Positions 29,166 through 36,978 of a stretch of DNA of 64,000 nt are shown in pieces. Below the pieces are notes generated by a model that saw only the letters and a program-made list of their open reading frames with translations, was not told where the DNA came from and did not search any database. The stretch is from positions 124,001-188,000 of the forward strand of contig NZ_CABVHY010000006.1 of the NCBI RefSeq assembly GCF_902497875.1, written 5' to 3'. Numbering within the stretch: the first letter of the stretch is position 1; every line of letters begins with the position of its first letter. The position numbers were made by a program, and so were the translations under genes. Origin of the DNA: Pseudomonas fluorescens. GTDB taxonomy: Bacteria; Pseudomonadota; Gammaproteobacteria; Pseudomonadales; Pseudomonadaceae.

Positions 29166-30175
29166 CAATTCAGGCCAACGTCACGTTCCAGCTCCAGGGC
29201 TTGTTCGGCGTTGCCGAGGTCGGCCGGGGTGACGTTTGGCGGTTGCAGTTCGCTGAAGGGTTTGAGGTCGCGATCCGATTCCATGCCCTTGCGCAGCGGG
29301 TACTCCGCCGACGTCTGAGTAATAATGCGCTGGCCTTCTTCGCCGGCCATGAAGGCGAGGAACTGCTGGGCTTCCTTGGGGTGTTTGCTGGATTTGAGTG
29401 CCGCCGCGCTGGAGACGGTAATCAGTCCGCCGACATCGCCGCCGGTGAAGTAATGCAGTTTGGAATCGAGCTGGCCTTTTTCGCGCTGCAGGGCGAACCA
29501 GTAGTAGTTGTTCACCAGGACAGTGGCGACTTCGCCATTCTCCACGGCCTTCAAGGCCACCATATTGTTGCTGTAGACCTTGCCGAACGCCCGCAGGCCG
29601 GTCAGCCATTCTTCGGCCGCGTCCATTCCGTGCACTTTGATGATCGCCACGGCCTGTTCCTGGAAGGCGCCGCTGGTGGGGACGAAGCCGACCTTGCCTT
29701 GCCATTGCGGTTGGGAGAATTCCATGACCGATGTCGGCAGGTCTTGTTCGGCGATCAGTTTCGGGTTGAACGCGACCACCCGAACCCGTGCGGTGACGCC
29801 CATCCAGGTGCCATTGCCGGCCACGTATTCCTTGGGCAGAACGTCGAGCGTGCTGGCGTCGATCGTCGCCAGCAGGCCCTGTTCGCCAAGCTTGTTCAGC
29901 GGTGGAGACTCTTCGGTATAGATCACGTCGGCCGGGGAGCGGTCGCCTTCTTCGACGACCTGGCTGGCGAGCTGGTTGCTGCTGCCTTTGCGCACATTGA
30001 CGTGAATACCGGTCTTGGCTTCGAAGGCTTTGGCGATGGCGTCGCCGACTTCCTTGTGCTGGCCGTTGTACAGCGTCAGGGAAACAGGGTCTGCAGCTTG
30101 AGTGAGGGGAGACGCGAGTGTCAGGCCGAGCAGGGTGATGGTCAGGCCGCGACGCAGGGTATTTCGAAACATCAT
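29165..30175 (-). CDS. Ferric iron ABC transporter substrate-binding protein (FbpA type)
   Basis: A 336-residue periplasmic binding protein with a signal peptide (about residues 1-27, cut after LTQAA) and an extracellular-binding fold (LTLYNGQHKEVGDAIAKAFE at the mature start). A YY pair in VNNYYWFAL at about residue 220 is in the place of the iron-binding tyrosines of FbpA. The ATG was chosen for the AGGAA about 10 bases upstream; a second ATG one codon later and an earlier start 8 codons upstream are possible. A likely Fur site lies 38-56 bases upstream. It is the first gene of a two-gene operon with the permease. Confidence 0.9.
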   Translation of the reverse strand: MMFRNTLRRGLTITLLGLTLASPLTQAADPVSLTLYNGQHKEVGDAIAKAFEAKTGIHVNVRKGSSNQLASQVVEEGDRSPADVIYTEESPPLNKLGEQGLLATIDASTLDVLPKEYVAGNGTWMGVTARVRVVAFNPKLIAEQDLPTSVMEFSQPQWQGKVGFVPTSGAFQEQAVAIIKVHGMDAAEEWLTGLRAFGKVYSNNMVALKAVENGEVATVLVNNYYWFALQREKGQLDSKLHYFTGGDVGGLITVSSAAALKSSKHPKEAQQFLAFMAGEEGQRIITQTSAEYPLRKGMESDRDLKPFSELQPPNVTPADLGNAEQALELERDVGLN

Positions 30176-30212
30176 TCGCAGGGTTCCTCGCTGGCGCATT
30201 GCAATATTTAGT

Positions 30213-30231
30213 TACAATGATAAACGATATT
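30213..30231 (-). promoter_or_regulatory. Possible Fur box upstream of iron importer
   Basis: TACAATGATAAACGATATT matches 13 of 19 positions of the Fur consensus GATAATGATAATCATTATC, with an exact AATGATAA core. It lies 38-56 bases ahead of the binding-protein start. The function of the operon makes iron control likely, but this is a pattern match only. Confidence 0.45.
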
Positions 30232-30285
30232 GTTTCTCGTGTGCGCCTGGAGGGGATGCAGGGGAGGCTTTCGGGTGCAGGCACC

Positions 30286-30429
30286 TGTGGCGAGGGAGCT
30301 TGCTCCCGCTGGGATGCGAAGCAGCCCCAAATACTGCAACTGCATTCTGTCAGGCTCGCCGCATTCACCGGCTTACGACTGCTTCGCCCGAGCGCGGACC
30401 GGCCGGCGGGAGCAAGCTCCCTCGCCACA
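30286..30429. repeat. REP pair, GTGGCGAGGG type
   Basis: Arms TGTGGCGAGGGAGCTTGCTC and its complement GAGCAAGCTCCCTCGCCACA enclose about 100 bases that also pair in part (GCGAAGCAG / CTGCTTCGC). It is the same family as copies at 38377, 48006 and 63702. Confidence 0.85.
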
Positions 30430-30476
30430 AAATGCAGTCCTGCTCTTTGGGGGGGATGTTGGACGGCCAGAAACGC

Positions 30477-30500
30477 AAAAACCCGCTTTCGCGGGTTTTT
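30477..30500 (-). terminator. Terminator of first tRNA-Leu unit
   Basis: AAAACCCGC-TTTC-GCGGGTTTTT hairpin. Read on the minus strand it ends in a U-run and lies about 35 bases past the tRNA. An almost identical copy follows the second tRNA. Confidence 0.85.
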
Positions 30501-30534
30501 GTGAAGCTTCAAAGCAATGCTTTGAAGTTTGAAT

Positions 30535-30621
30535 TGGTGCCCAGAAGAAGACTCGAACTTCCACGACCTTGCGGTCACCAGCACCTGAAGCTGGCGTGTC
30601 TACCAATTTCACCATCTGGGC
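30535..30621 (-). tRNA. tRNA-Leu(CAG)
   Basis: The minus strand reads GCCCAGATGGTGAAATTGGT at the 5' end and ends in TGGGCACCA, 87 bases with an encoded CCA. The anticodon stem-loop CCAGCTTCAGGTGCTGG gives anticodon CAG, and a long variable arm and GTTCGAGTC T-loop fit a class-II leucine tRNA. It is identical over its length, as far as I can see, to the copy at 30789-30875. Confidence 0.96.
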
Positions 30622-30656
30622 AGTATCAGCAGCGTTGTCCGCCGTTGATGAGGCGC

Positions 30657-30685
30657 ACTATACGGAGAGCGTTTTGATCTGTAAA
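30657..30685 (-). promoter_or_regulatory. Sigma-70 promoter of tRNA-Leu copy 1
   Basis: On the minus strand: TTTACA, 17 bases, TATAGT, ending 36 bases before the tRNA. The same arrangement is found in front of the second copy. Confidence 0.75.
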
Positions 30686-30724
30686 CCCCTGTTTTGGTTT
30701 TAATAAATCAAATACCTAAAATGC

Positions 30725-30748
30725 AAAAACCCGCTTTCGCGGGTTTTT
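30725..30748 (-). terminator. Terminator of second tRNA-Leu unit
   Basis: CAAAAACCCGC-TTTC-GCGGGTTTTTG hairpin, ending the upstream tRNA-Leu unit before the promoter of the next. Confidence 0.85.
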
Positions 30749-30788
30749 GTGAGAGTCTGGAGATTGATGTAATCTCTAGCTCTTGAAT

Positions 30789-30875
30789 TGGTGCCCAGAA
30801 GAAGACTCGAACTTCCACGACCTTGCGGTCACCAGCACCTGAAGCTGGCGTGTCTACCAATTTCACCATCTGGGC
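30789..30875 (-). tRNA. tRNA-Leu(CAG), second copy
   Basis: Same sequence and structure as the copy at 30535-30621: 87 bases with CCA, anticodon CAG, long variable arm. It lies upstream of the first copy in the transcription direction and has its own promoter and terminator. Confidence 0.96.
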
Positions 30876-30910
30876 AATATCGACATGCGTCTGCGTCGTC
30901 GATGGCGCGC

Positions 30911-30939
30911 ACTATACGGACCACCTATTTCACTGTAAA
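30911..30939 (-). promoter_or_regulatory. Sigma-70 promoter of tRNA-Leu copy 2
   Basis: On the minus strand: TTTACA, 17 bases, TATAGT, the same boxes and spacing as the promoter of the other copy, followed by a GC-rich GCGCGCC discriminator typical of stringently controlled genes. Confidence 0.75.
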
Positions 30940-31100
30940 CCCCTGTTATTAAAAATACCTGGAAAATTTCACGAGCGGCATTCATGAGAGCTTTCTATGC
31001 TTGGCAAAGGGCGTTTCGAGCGCTGTCCGAGCCTGAAATTTCCCGTTTCAATACGCGTATGCCAAACTAACCCGCATATAGACAAGGTGAAAACTCTCTA

Positions 31101-33731
31101 ATGGCCGATTGGCAGTCCCTCGATCCCGAGGCCGCTCGTGAAGCGGAAAAATACGAAAACCCTATTCCTAGCCGCGAACTGATCCTCAAGCATCTTGCGG
31201 ATCGGGGTTCGCCGGCTAACCGCGAGCAGTTGGTGGAGGAGTTTGGTCTGACCACAGAAGACCAGCTCGAAGCCCTGCGTCGCCGCCTGCGCGCCATGGA
31301 GCGCGATGCTCAGCTGATTTACACTCGTCGCGGCACCTACGCGCCGGTGGACAAGCTCGATCTGATCCTCGGTCGCATCAGCGGTCACCGCGATGGTTTT
31401 GGTTTCCTGATCCCGGACGACGGCAGCGATGACCTGTTCATGAGCCCGGCGCAAATGCGCCTGGTGTTCGACGGTGACCGTGCGCTGGCCCGGGTTTCCG
31501 GCCTGGACCGTCGTGGTCGTCGCGAAGGCGTGATCGTCGAAGTGGTTACCCGCGCCCACGAAACCATCGTTGGCCGGTACTTCGAAGAAGGCGGTATCGG
31601 CTTCGTGGTGGCCGACAACCCGAAGATCCAGCAAGAAGTGCTGGTCACGCCGGGTCGCAATGCCAGCGCTAAAGTCGGTCAGTTCGTCGAAGTGAAGATC
31701 ACTCACTGGCCAACGCCACGCTTCCAGCCGCAAGGCGACGTGGTGGAGGTAGTGGGTAACTACATGGCGCCGGGCATGGAAATCGATGTCGCCCTGCGTA
31801 CTTACGACATTCCTCACGTCTGGCCTGAAGCGGTGCTCAAAGAAGCCGCCAAGCTCAAGCCGGAAGTCGAAGAGAAAGACAAAGAGAAGCGCATCGACCT
31901 GCGCCATCTGCCCTTCGTCACCATCGACGGTGAAGATGCCCGCGACTTCGATGACGCGGTCTACTGCGAAGCCAAGCCGGGCAAGCTGCGCCTGTTCTCC
32001 GGTGGCTGGAAGTTGTACGTGGCGATTGCCGACGTTTCCAGCTACGTGAAAATCGGTTCGGCGCTCGACGCCGAATCCCAGGTGCGTGGCAACTCGGTGT
32101 ATTTCCCCGAGCGCGTGATACCGATGCTGCCTGAGCAGCTGTCTAACGGTCTGTGTTCGCTGAACCCGCACGTCGATCGTCTGGCCATGGTGTGCGAGAT
32201 GACGATCTCGAAAACCGGCGAGATGACGGATTACCAGTTCTACGAAGCGGTGATCCACTCGCAGGCGCGCCTGACCTACAACAAGGTCAGCACCATCCTC
32301 GAACAACCGAAAACCAGCGAAGCCAAGCAACTGCGTGGCGAATACGCAGGCGTCGTGCCGCACCTCAAGCAGCTGTATGCACTGTACAAAGTGTTGCTCG
32401 GCGCCCGGCATATCCGTGGAGCGATCGATTTTGAAACCATGGAGACCCGAATCATCTTCGGCTCCGAGCGCAAAATCGCTGAAATCACCCCGACCGTTCG
32501 TAACGATGCGCACAAGCTGATCGAGGAATGCATGCTGGCGGCCAACGTGGCCACCGCTCAATTCCTGAAAAAGCATGAAATCCCTGCGTTGTACCGGGTC
32601 CATGCCGGTCCGCCGCCGGAGCGTCTGGAAAAGCTTCGCGCGTTTCTGGGTGAGCTCGGCCTGTCGCTGCACAAAGGCAAGGACGGCCCGTCGCCGAAGG
32701 ACTACCAGGCACTGCTCGCCGGCATCAAGGATCGTCCGGATTTCCATCTGATCCAGACCGTCATGCTGCGCTCGTTGAGCCAGGCGGTTTACAGCGCCGA
32801 TAACCAGGGCCACTTCGGTCTGAATTACGAAGCCTATACACACTTCACTTCGCCGATTCGTCGTTACCCGGACCTGCTCACGCACCGGGCGATCCGCAGC
32901 GTGATCCATTCCAAGCAGAACACCCCGCACGTCAAGCGCGCCGGTGCGATGACCATTCCCAAAGCGCGTATCTATCCGTACGACGAAGCGGCGCTGGAGC
33001 AGCTCGGCGAGCAGTGTTCGATGAGCGAGCGGCGTGCCGATGAAGCGACCCGGGACGTCGTGAACTGGCTCAAGTGCGAGTTCATGAAAGACCGCGTCGG
33101 CGAGTCGTTCCCGGGTGTGATCACCGCGGTGACCGGTTTTGGTTTGTTCGTCGAGCTGACCGATATCTATGTCGAGGGCCTGGTGCACGTCACCGCCTTG
33201 CCGGGTGACTACTACCACTTCGATCCAGTGCACCACCGCCTGGCCGGTGAGCGTACCGGTCGCAGCTTCCGCTTGGGTGATACCGTGGAAGTACGGGTCA
33301 TGCGGGTTGACCTGGACGAACGCAAGATCGACTTCGAGATGGCCGAAAAAACCATCAGCGCGCCGATCGGTCGCAAAAAACGTACGGCGGGAGTCGATGT
33401 ACCTGCGGCCAAACCTGTTCCTGAGCCGGCAGCGGCCAAGACCGGGCGGCGTACCGCGGCTGACAAGAAAACCGGCGAAGCTTACCGTCCAAGCGACGCT
33501 GCGGCGAAAAACGCCGAGCTGCGCAAAAGTCGTGAAATGAAGCAGGCGTTGCTGTCTGAAGCGAAAAGCGGCGGTAAAGCGCCGTCTGCGGGAAAGTCCG
33601 GCAAGTCGACGCCAGACCGGGCGACGGACAAGCCAGCCAAACCGAGTAAACACCGTAAAGGCCCGCCGAAAGCGGGCTCGGCTCCAGCCGCGAAAAGCGG
33701 CGGAGTGCGTAAACCAAAGGCCAAGTCATGA
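31101..33731 (+). CDS. rnr: Ribonuclease R
   Basis: Processive 3'-5' exoribonuclease able to unwind structured RNA. The 876-residue protein has an N-terminal helix-turn-helix (SRELILKHLADRGSPANREQ), cold-shock domains, the RNB catalytic core with DGEDARDFDDAVYCE (about 276-290), an S1 domain (GVITAVTGFGLFVELTDIYV near 672) and a long basic Lys/Ala-rich tail from about residue 755, which favours RNA and ribosome binding. The start ATG is the first after a 225-base gap. The stop overlaps the rlmB start. Confidence 0.98.
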   Translation: MADWQSLDPEAAREAEKYENPIPSRELILKHLADRGSPANREQLVEEFGLTTEDQLEALRRRLRAMERDAQLIYTRRGTYAPVDKLDLILGRISGHRDGFGFLIPDDGSDDLFMSPAQMRLVFDGDRALARVSGLDRRGRREGVIVEVVTRAHETIVGRYFEEGGIGFVVADNPKIQQEVLVTPGRNASAKVGQFVEVKITHWPTPRFQPQGDVVEVVGNYMAPGMEIDVALRTYDIPHVWPEAVLKEAAKLKPEVEEKDKEKRIDLRHLPFVTIDGEDARDFDDAVYCEAKPGKLRLFSGGWKLYVAIADVSSYVKIGSALDAESQVRGNSVYFPERVIPMLPEQLSNGLCSLNPHVDRLAMVCEMTISKTGEMTDYQFYEAVIHSQARLTYNKVSTILEQPKTSEAKQLRGEYAGVVPHLKQLYALYKVLLGARHIRGAIDFETMETRIIFGSERKIAEITPTVRNDAHKLIEECMLAANVATAQFLKKHEIPALYRVHAGPPPERLEKLRAFLGELGLSLHKGKDGPSPKDYQALLAGIKDRPDFHLIQTVMLRSLSQAVYSADNQGHFGLNYEAYTHFTSPIRRYPDLLTHRAIRSVIHSKQNTPHVKRAGAMTIPKARIYPYDEAALEQLGEQCSMSERRADEATRDVVNWLKCEFMKDRVGESFPGVITAVTGFGLFVELTDIYVEGLVHVTALPGDYYHFDPVHHRLAGERTGRSFRLGDTVEVRVMRVDLDERKIDFEMAEKTISAPIGRKKRTAGVDVPAAKPVPEPAAAKTGRRTAADKKTGEAYRPSDAAAKNAELRKSREMKQALLSEAKSGGKAPSAGKSGKSTPDRATDKPAKPSKHRKGPPKAGSAPAAKSGGVRKPKAKS

Positions 33732-34489
33732 GTCAGTTGGAAAAGATCTACGGCGTGCATGCGGTAGAAGCGTTGTTGCGCCATCACCCAAAGCGGGTCA
33801 AGCAGATCTGGTTGGCTGAGGGTCGTAATGATCCGCGAGTTCAGGTGTTGATCGAACTGGCCAACGAAAATCGGGTGGCCGTCGGCCAGGCTGAAAAGCG
33901 TGAGCTGGATGCCTGGGTCGAAGGCGTGCACCAGGGCGTGGTGGCGGACGTCAGTCCGAGCCAGGTCTGGGGCGAAGCAATGCTCGACGAGCTGCTCGAC
34001 CGCACTGAAGGCGCGCCACTGATTCTGGTGCTCGATGGCGTGACCGATCCGCACAATCTCGGCGCTTGCCTGCGTTCGGCGGATGCGGCGGGCGCGTTGG
34101 CAGTCATTGTGCCGAAAGACAAGTCGGCAACCCTGACGCCGACTGTACGAAAAGTGGCCTGCGGCGCGGCGGAGGTGATTCCGCTGGTGGCCGTGACCAA
34201 CCTGGCGCGCACCCTGGAAAAACTCAAGCAGCGAGGCTTGTGGGTCGTCGGTACGGCGGGCGAGGCTGAGCAGGATCTGTATCAGCAGGACCTGACCGGC
34301 CCGACCATCCTGATCATGGGCGCGGAGGGCAGCGGGATGCGCCGCCTGACTCGCGATCTTTGCGACTATCTGGTGCGCCTGCCAATGGCCGGCAGTGTCA
34401 GCAGCCTCAATGTGTCCGTGGCGACCGGTGTCTGCCTGTTCGAAGCCCTGCGTCAGCGCGGCGTCAAGGCTACTGCCAAAAAGTCCTGA
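33728..34489 (+). CDS. rlmB: 23S rRNA (guanosine-2'-O)-methyltransferase RlmB
   Basis: SPOUT-class methyltransferase acting on G2251 of 23S rRNA. The 253-residue protein has an N-terminal L30e-like substrate-binding domain (KIYGVHAVEALLRHHPKRV) and the three SpoU motifs: DGVTDPHNLGACLRSADA, ILIMGAEGSGMRRLT and LPMAGSVSSLNVSVATGVCL. The start overlaps the rnr stop by four bases (ATGA), so the two genes are coupled as in E. coli. Confidence 0.97.
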   Translation: MSQLEKIYGVHAVEALLRHHPKRVKQIWLAEGRNDPRVQVLIELANENRVAVGQAEKRELDAWVEGVHQGVVADVSPSQVWGEAMLDELLDRTEGAPLILVLDGVTDPHNLGACLRSADAAGALAVIVPKDKSATLTPTVRKVACGAAEVIPLVAVTNLARTLEKLKQRGLWVVGTAGEAEQDLYQQDLTGPTILIMGAEGSGMRRLTRDLCDYLVRLPMAGSVSSLNVSVATGVCLFEALRQRGVKATAKKS

Positions 34490-34497
34490 CACACCTC

Positions 34498-34578
34498 TGT
34501 AGGAGCTGCCGCAGGCTGCGATCTTTTGATTTTGCTTTTTAGAAGATCAAAAGATCGCAGCCTGCGGCAGCTCCTACA
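34498..34578. repeat. REP palindrome with perfect 33-bp arms
   Basis: TGTAGGAGCTGCCGCAGGCT... pairs without mismatch over 33 bases with ...GCCTGCGGCAGCTCCTACA, around a 15-base T-rich loop. It begins 8 bases after the rlmB stop, so the rnr-rlmB transcript probably ends in or is protected by this hairpin. It is the cleanest copy of this REP family in the window. Confidence 0.9.
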
Positions 34579-34628
34579 AGTGTTCTGCTTTCCAGTCGAG
34601 GTGATTGTTCAAATAATCACCAATTGCC

Positions 34629-34657
34629 TTGCACCTCTTCTGTCCCTTCTCTACAAT
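34629..34657 (+). promoter_or_regulatory. Sigma-70 promoter of the S6-S18-L9 operon
   Basis: TTGCAC, a 17-base spacer, then TACAAT. It is followed by a leader of about 110 bases before rpsF. Confidence 0.7.
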
Positions 34658-34774
34658 TGCGCCCCTTGCTGTGACGGCAGGCACGCATGTGTCTATCGCA
34701 AGCAAGTCCACAGTGTCATTCACTCCTTGTCTGACCGCTTTTGAGCGGCAGGCTACAACCCGTAAGGAGCATTC

Positions 34775-35200
34775 ATGCGTCATTACGAAATCATCTTTTT
34801 GGTCCACCCGGATCAAAGCGAGCAAGTCGGCGGCATGGTAGAGCGTTACACCAAGCTGATCGAAGAAGACGGCGGCAAAATCCACCGTCTGGAAGATTGG
34901 GGCCGTCGTCAACTGGCCTACGCAATCAACAATGTTCACAAGGCTCACTACGTGATGCTGAACGTTGAATGCACCGGCAAAGCCCTGGCTGAGCTGGAAG
35001 ACAACTTCCGTTACAACGATGCAGTGATCCGTAACCTGGTCATCCGTCGCGAAGAAGCCGTTACCGGCCAATCCGAGATGCTCAAGGCTGAAGAAAACCG
35101 CAGTGAGCGCCGTGAGCGTCGTGACCGTCCTGAGCATTCTGACAGCGCCGATGGCGATGACAGCGATAACAGCGACGCCAGCGATAACGCTGACGAGTAA
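34775..35200 (+). CDS. rpsF: 30S ribosomal protein S6
   Basis: The 141-residue protein binds the S15-S18 region of 16S rRNA as a heterodimer with S18. The core ([37 protein letters not shown]) is standard. The tail after about residue 108 is Arg/Glu- then Asp/Ser-rich ([16 protein letters not shown]), as in other pseudomonads; in E. coli the tail receives glutamates from RimK. A GTAAGGAGC site precedes the ATG. First gene of the rpsF-rpsR-DUF2232-rplI operon. Confidence 0.98.
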   Translation: MRHYEIIFLVHPDQSEQVGGMVERYTKLIEEDGGKIHRLEDWGRRQLAYAINNVHKAHYVMLNVECTGKALAELEDNFRYNDAVIRNLVIRREEAVTGQSEMLKAEENRSERRERRDRPEHSDSADGDDSDNSDASDNADE

Positions 35201-35228
35201 TCCACGGACCTTTTGAGGAGCCAATTAC

Positions 35229-35459
35229 ATGGCACGTTTCTTCCGTCGTCGTAAATTCTGCCGCTTCACCGCTGAAGACGTGAAAGAGATCGATTACAAA
35301 GATCTCAACACCCTGAAAGCATATGTATCCGAGACCGGCAAAATCGTTCCAAGCCGTATCACCGGTACCAAAGCTCGTTATCAGCGTCAGCTGGCCACCG
35401 CTATCAAGCGCGCCCGCTTCCTGGCCCTGCTGGCCTACACCGACAGCCACGGCCGCTGA
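35229..35459 (+). CDS. rpsR: 30S ribosomal protein S18
   Basis: The 76-residue protein is the S6 partner on the 30S platform. It starts [17 protein letters not shown] with [20 protein letters not shown] and ends in a basic helix ([16 protein letters not shown]). A GAGGAG site precedes the ATG, 28 bases after rpsF. Confidence 0.98.
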
Positions 35460-35495
35460 GACCGGGCAGTCGACACGTAGTAAGGGATTGAATGC

Positions 35496-36389
35496 ATGCG
35501 CGCCTTAGCTGAGTTCATCATGCGTGGTCGTATGCAGGCCACTCTGGTAGTGGCTGGATGTGCCGCATTGCCGATGTTGTATTGGTTGGGTGCTGCCGCG
35601 GGAAGCTTCGTGCTCCTTCGGCGCGGATTGAAGGATGCCCTTGGCGTCCTTGCTCTGGGAATGCTGCCGGCGTTGATCTGGTGGCTTTATTCCGACGACC
35701 CGCGCGCACTTATGGTGTTGCTCGGGTCATCGGGCCTTGCGTTGGTTTTGCGCGCAAGTGAATCCTGGAACCGCGTGCTGCTGGTCAGCATAGCGATGGG
35801 GTTGGTGTTTTCAGTGGTGCTGGGTGCGGTTTACCGCCCTCAGATCGAAAGCCTGGCGCAGGAGTTGGTAAAAATCCTGCCGCTGGCGCTCGGTGATCTC
35901 TACCAGCAGTTTTCGGTAGAAGAACGAGCGCGTCTGGCTTCACTGATTGCACCCATCCTGACCGGACTGATAGCGGCTTTGCTGCAGATCGTCAGTGTGC
36001 TGAGCCTGATTGTCGGGCGCTACTGGCAGGCGTTGTTGTACAACCCGGGTGGTTTTGGTCGCGAGTTTCGCGCCATCCGAATCCCGCTGGGGCCGGCGAT
36101 GTTGCTGCTGGCGTGCATGCTTCTGGGGCCGAATTTCGGTTCGCAGATGGCCATGTTGACGCCGTTGTGCAGCGTACCGCTGGTGTTCGCCGGGCTGGCC
36201 CTGATTCACGGGCTGGTGGCTGAAAAGCGACTGGCCAGGTTCTGGCTGGTGGGGTTGTACGTCACGCTGTTGCTGTTTATGCAGCTGCTCTATCCGTTAC
36301 TCGTGGTGTTGGCCATTGTCGACAGCCTGATTGATTTTCGCGGTCGTTCTGCGCCGAAAGACGCCGATAACGCGAACGGTGAAGGTTAA
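35496..36389 (+). CDS. DUF2232-like integral membrane protein
   Basis: A 297-residue hydrophobic protein with about eight predicted membrane helices (for example VVAGCAALPMLYWLGAAAGS, MLLLACMLLGPNFG, FWLVGLYVTLLLFMQLLYPL). It falls in the place taken by a DUF2232 (YybS-like) membrane protein between rpsR and rplI in pseudomonads. The function is unknown; it lies between ribosomal genes with small gaps (36 and 19 bases), so it is part of the operon. The start ATG gives MRALAEFIMRGRMQ; an internal ATG at MRGRMQ is an alternative. Confidence 0.85.
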   Translation: MRALAEFIMRGRMQATLVVAGCAALPMLYWLGAAAGSFVLLRRGLKDALGVLALGMLPALIWWLYSDDPRALMVLLGSSGLALVLRASESWNRVLLVSIAMGLVFSVVLGAVYRPQIESLAQELVKILPLALGDLYQQFSVEERARLASLIAPILTGLIAALLQIVSVLSLIVGRYWQALLYNPGGFGREFRAIRIPLGPAMLLLACMLLGPNFGSQMAMLTPLCSVPLVFAGLALIHGLVAEKRLARFWLVGLYVTLLLFMQLLYPLLVVLAIVDSLIDFRGRSAPKDADNANGEG

Positions 36390-36408
36390 AAGTTAAGAGG
36401 ATTTTCAC

Positions 36409-36855
36409 ATGCAACTGATCCTTCTGGAAAAAGTCACCAACCTGGGCAACCTGGGTGACAAAGTGAACGTTAAGGCTGGTTACGGTCGTAACTACCTGCT
36501 GCCTTACGGCAAAGCTACCGCTGCGACCGCTGCCAACCTGGCTGCGTTCGAAGAGCGTCGCGCTGAGCTGGAAAAAGCTGCAGCAGACCGTAAAACTTCG
36601 GCTGAAAGCCGCGCTGCCCAACTGGCTGAGCTGGAAGTGACTATCACTGCCACCGCCGGTGACGAAGGCAAGCTGTTCGGTTCGATCGGCACCCACGACA
36701 TCGCTGATGCACTGACCGCCTCTGGCGTTGAAGTTGCAAAAAGCGAAGTTCGTCTGCCGAACGGCACTATCCGCAACGTAGGCGAATTCGACGTAGCCGT
36801 GCACCTGCACGCCGAAGTTGAAGCCACCGTACGCGTTGTCGTGGTAGCAGCTTAA
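36409..36855 (+). CDS. rplI: 50S ribosomal protein L9
   Basis: The 148-residue two-domain protein has the N-terminal rRNA-binding domain ([33 protein letters not shown]), a long helix rich in Ala/Glu and a C-terminal domain ([13 protein letters not shown]). It has the normal length and ends the operon, followed by a terminator. Confidence 0.98.
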   Translation: MQLILLEKVTNLGNLGDKVNVKAGYGRNYLLPYGKATAATAANLAAFEERRAELEKAAADRKTSAESRAAQLAELEVTITATAGDEGKLFGSIGTHDIADALTASGVEVAKSEVRLPNGTIRNVGEFDVAVHLHAEVEATVRVVVVAA

Positions 36856-36900
36856 GCAGCACTTGTCGGCTGGCACCCTTGGGTGCTTGCCGGTAACATC

Positions 36901-36937
36901 GGGCACGATCCTGTTTACAGGTCGTGCCCTTTGTCTT
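36901..36937 (+). terminator. Terminator after rplI
   Basis: GGGCACGA-TCCTGTTTACAGG-TCGTGCCC hairpin followed by TTTGTCTTT, ending the ribosomal operon just before dnaB. Confidence 0.85.
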
Positions 36938-36978
36938 TCTGCTGATCCTGTTTTTTTAGACCCTAATTCCAAGTGGCC

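Noticed and set aside
31098..33653. Open frame of 851 codons antisense to rnr
   Set aside because: Shadow of the high-GC third positions of rnr; no ribosome site or recognisable domain.
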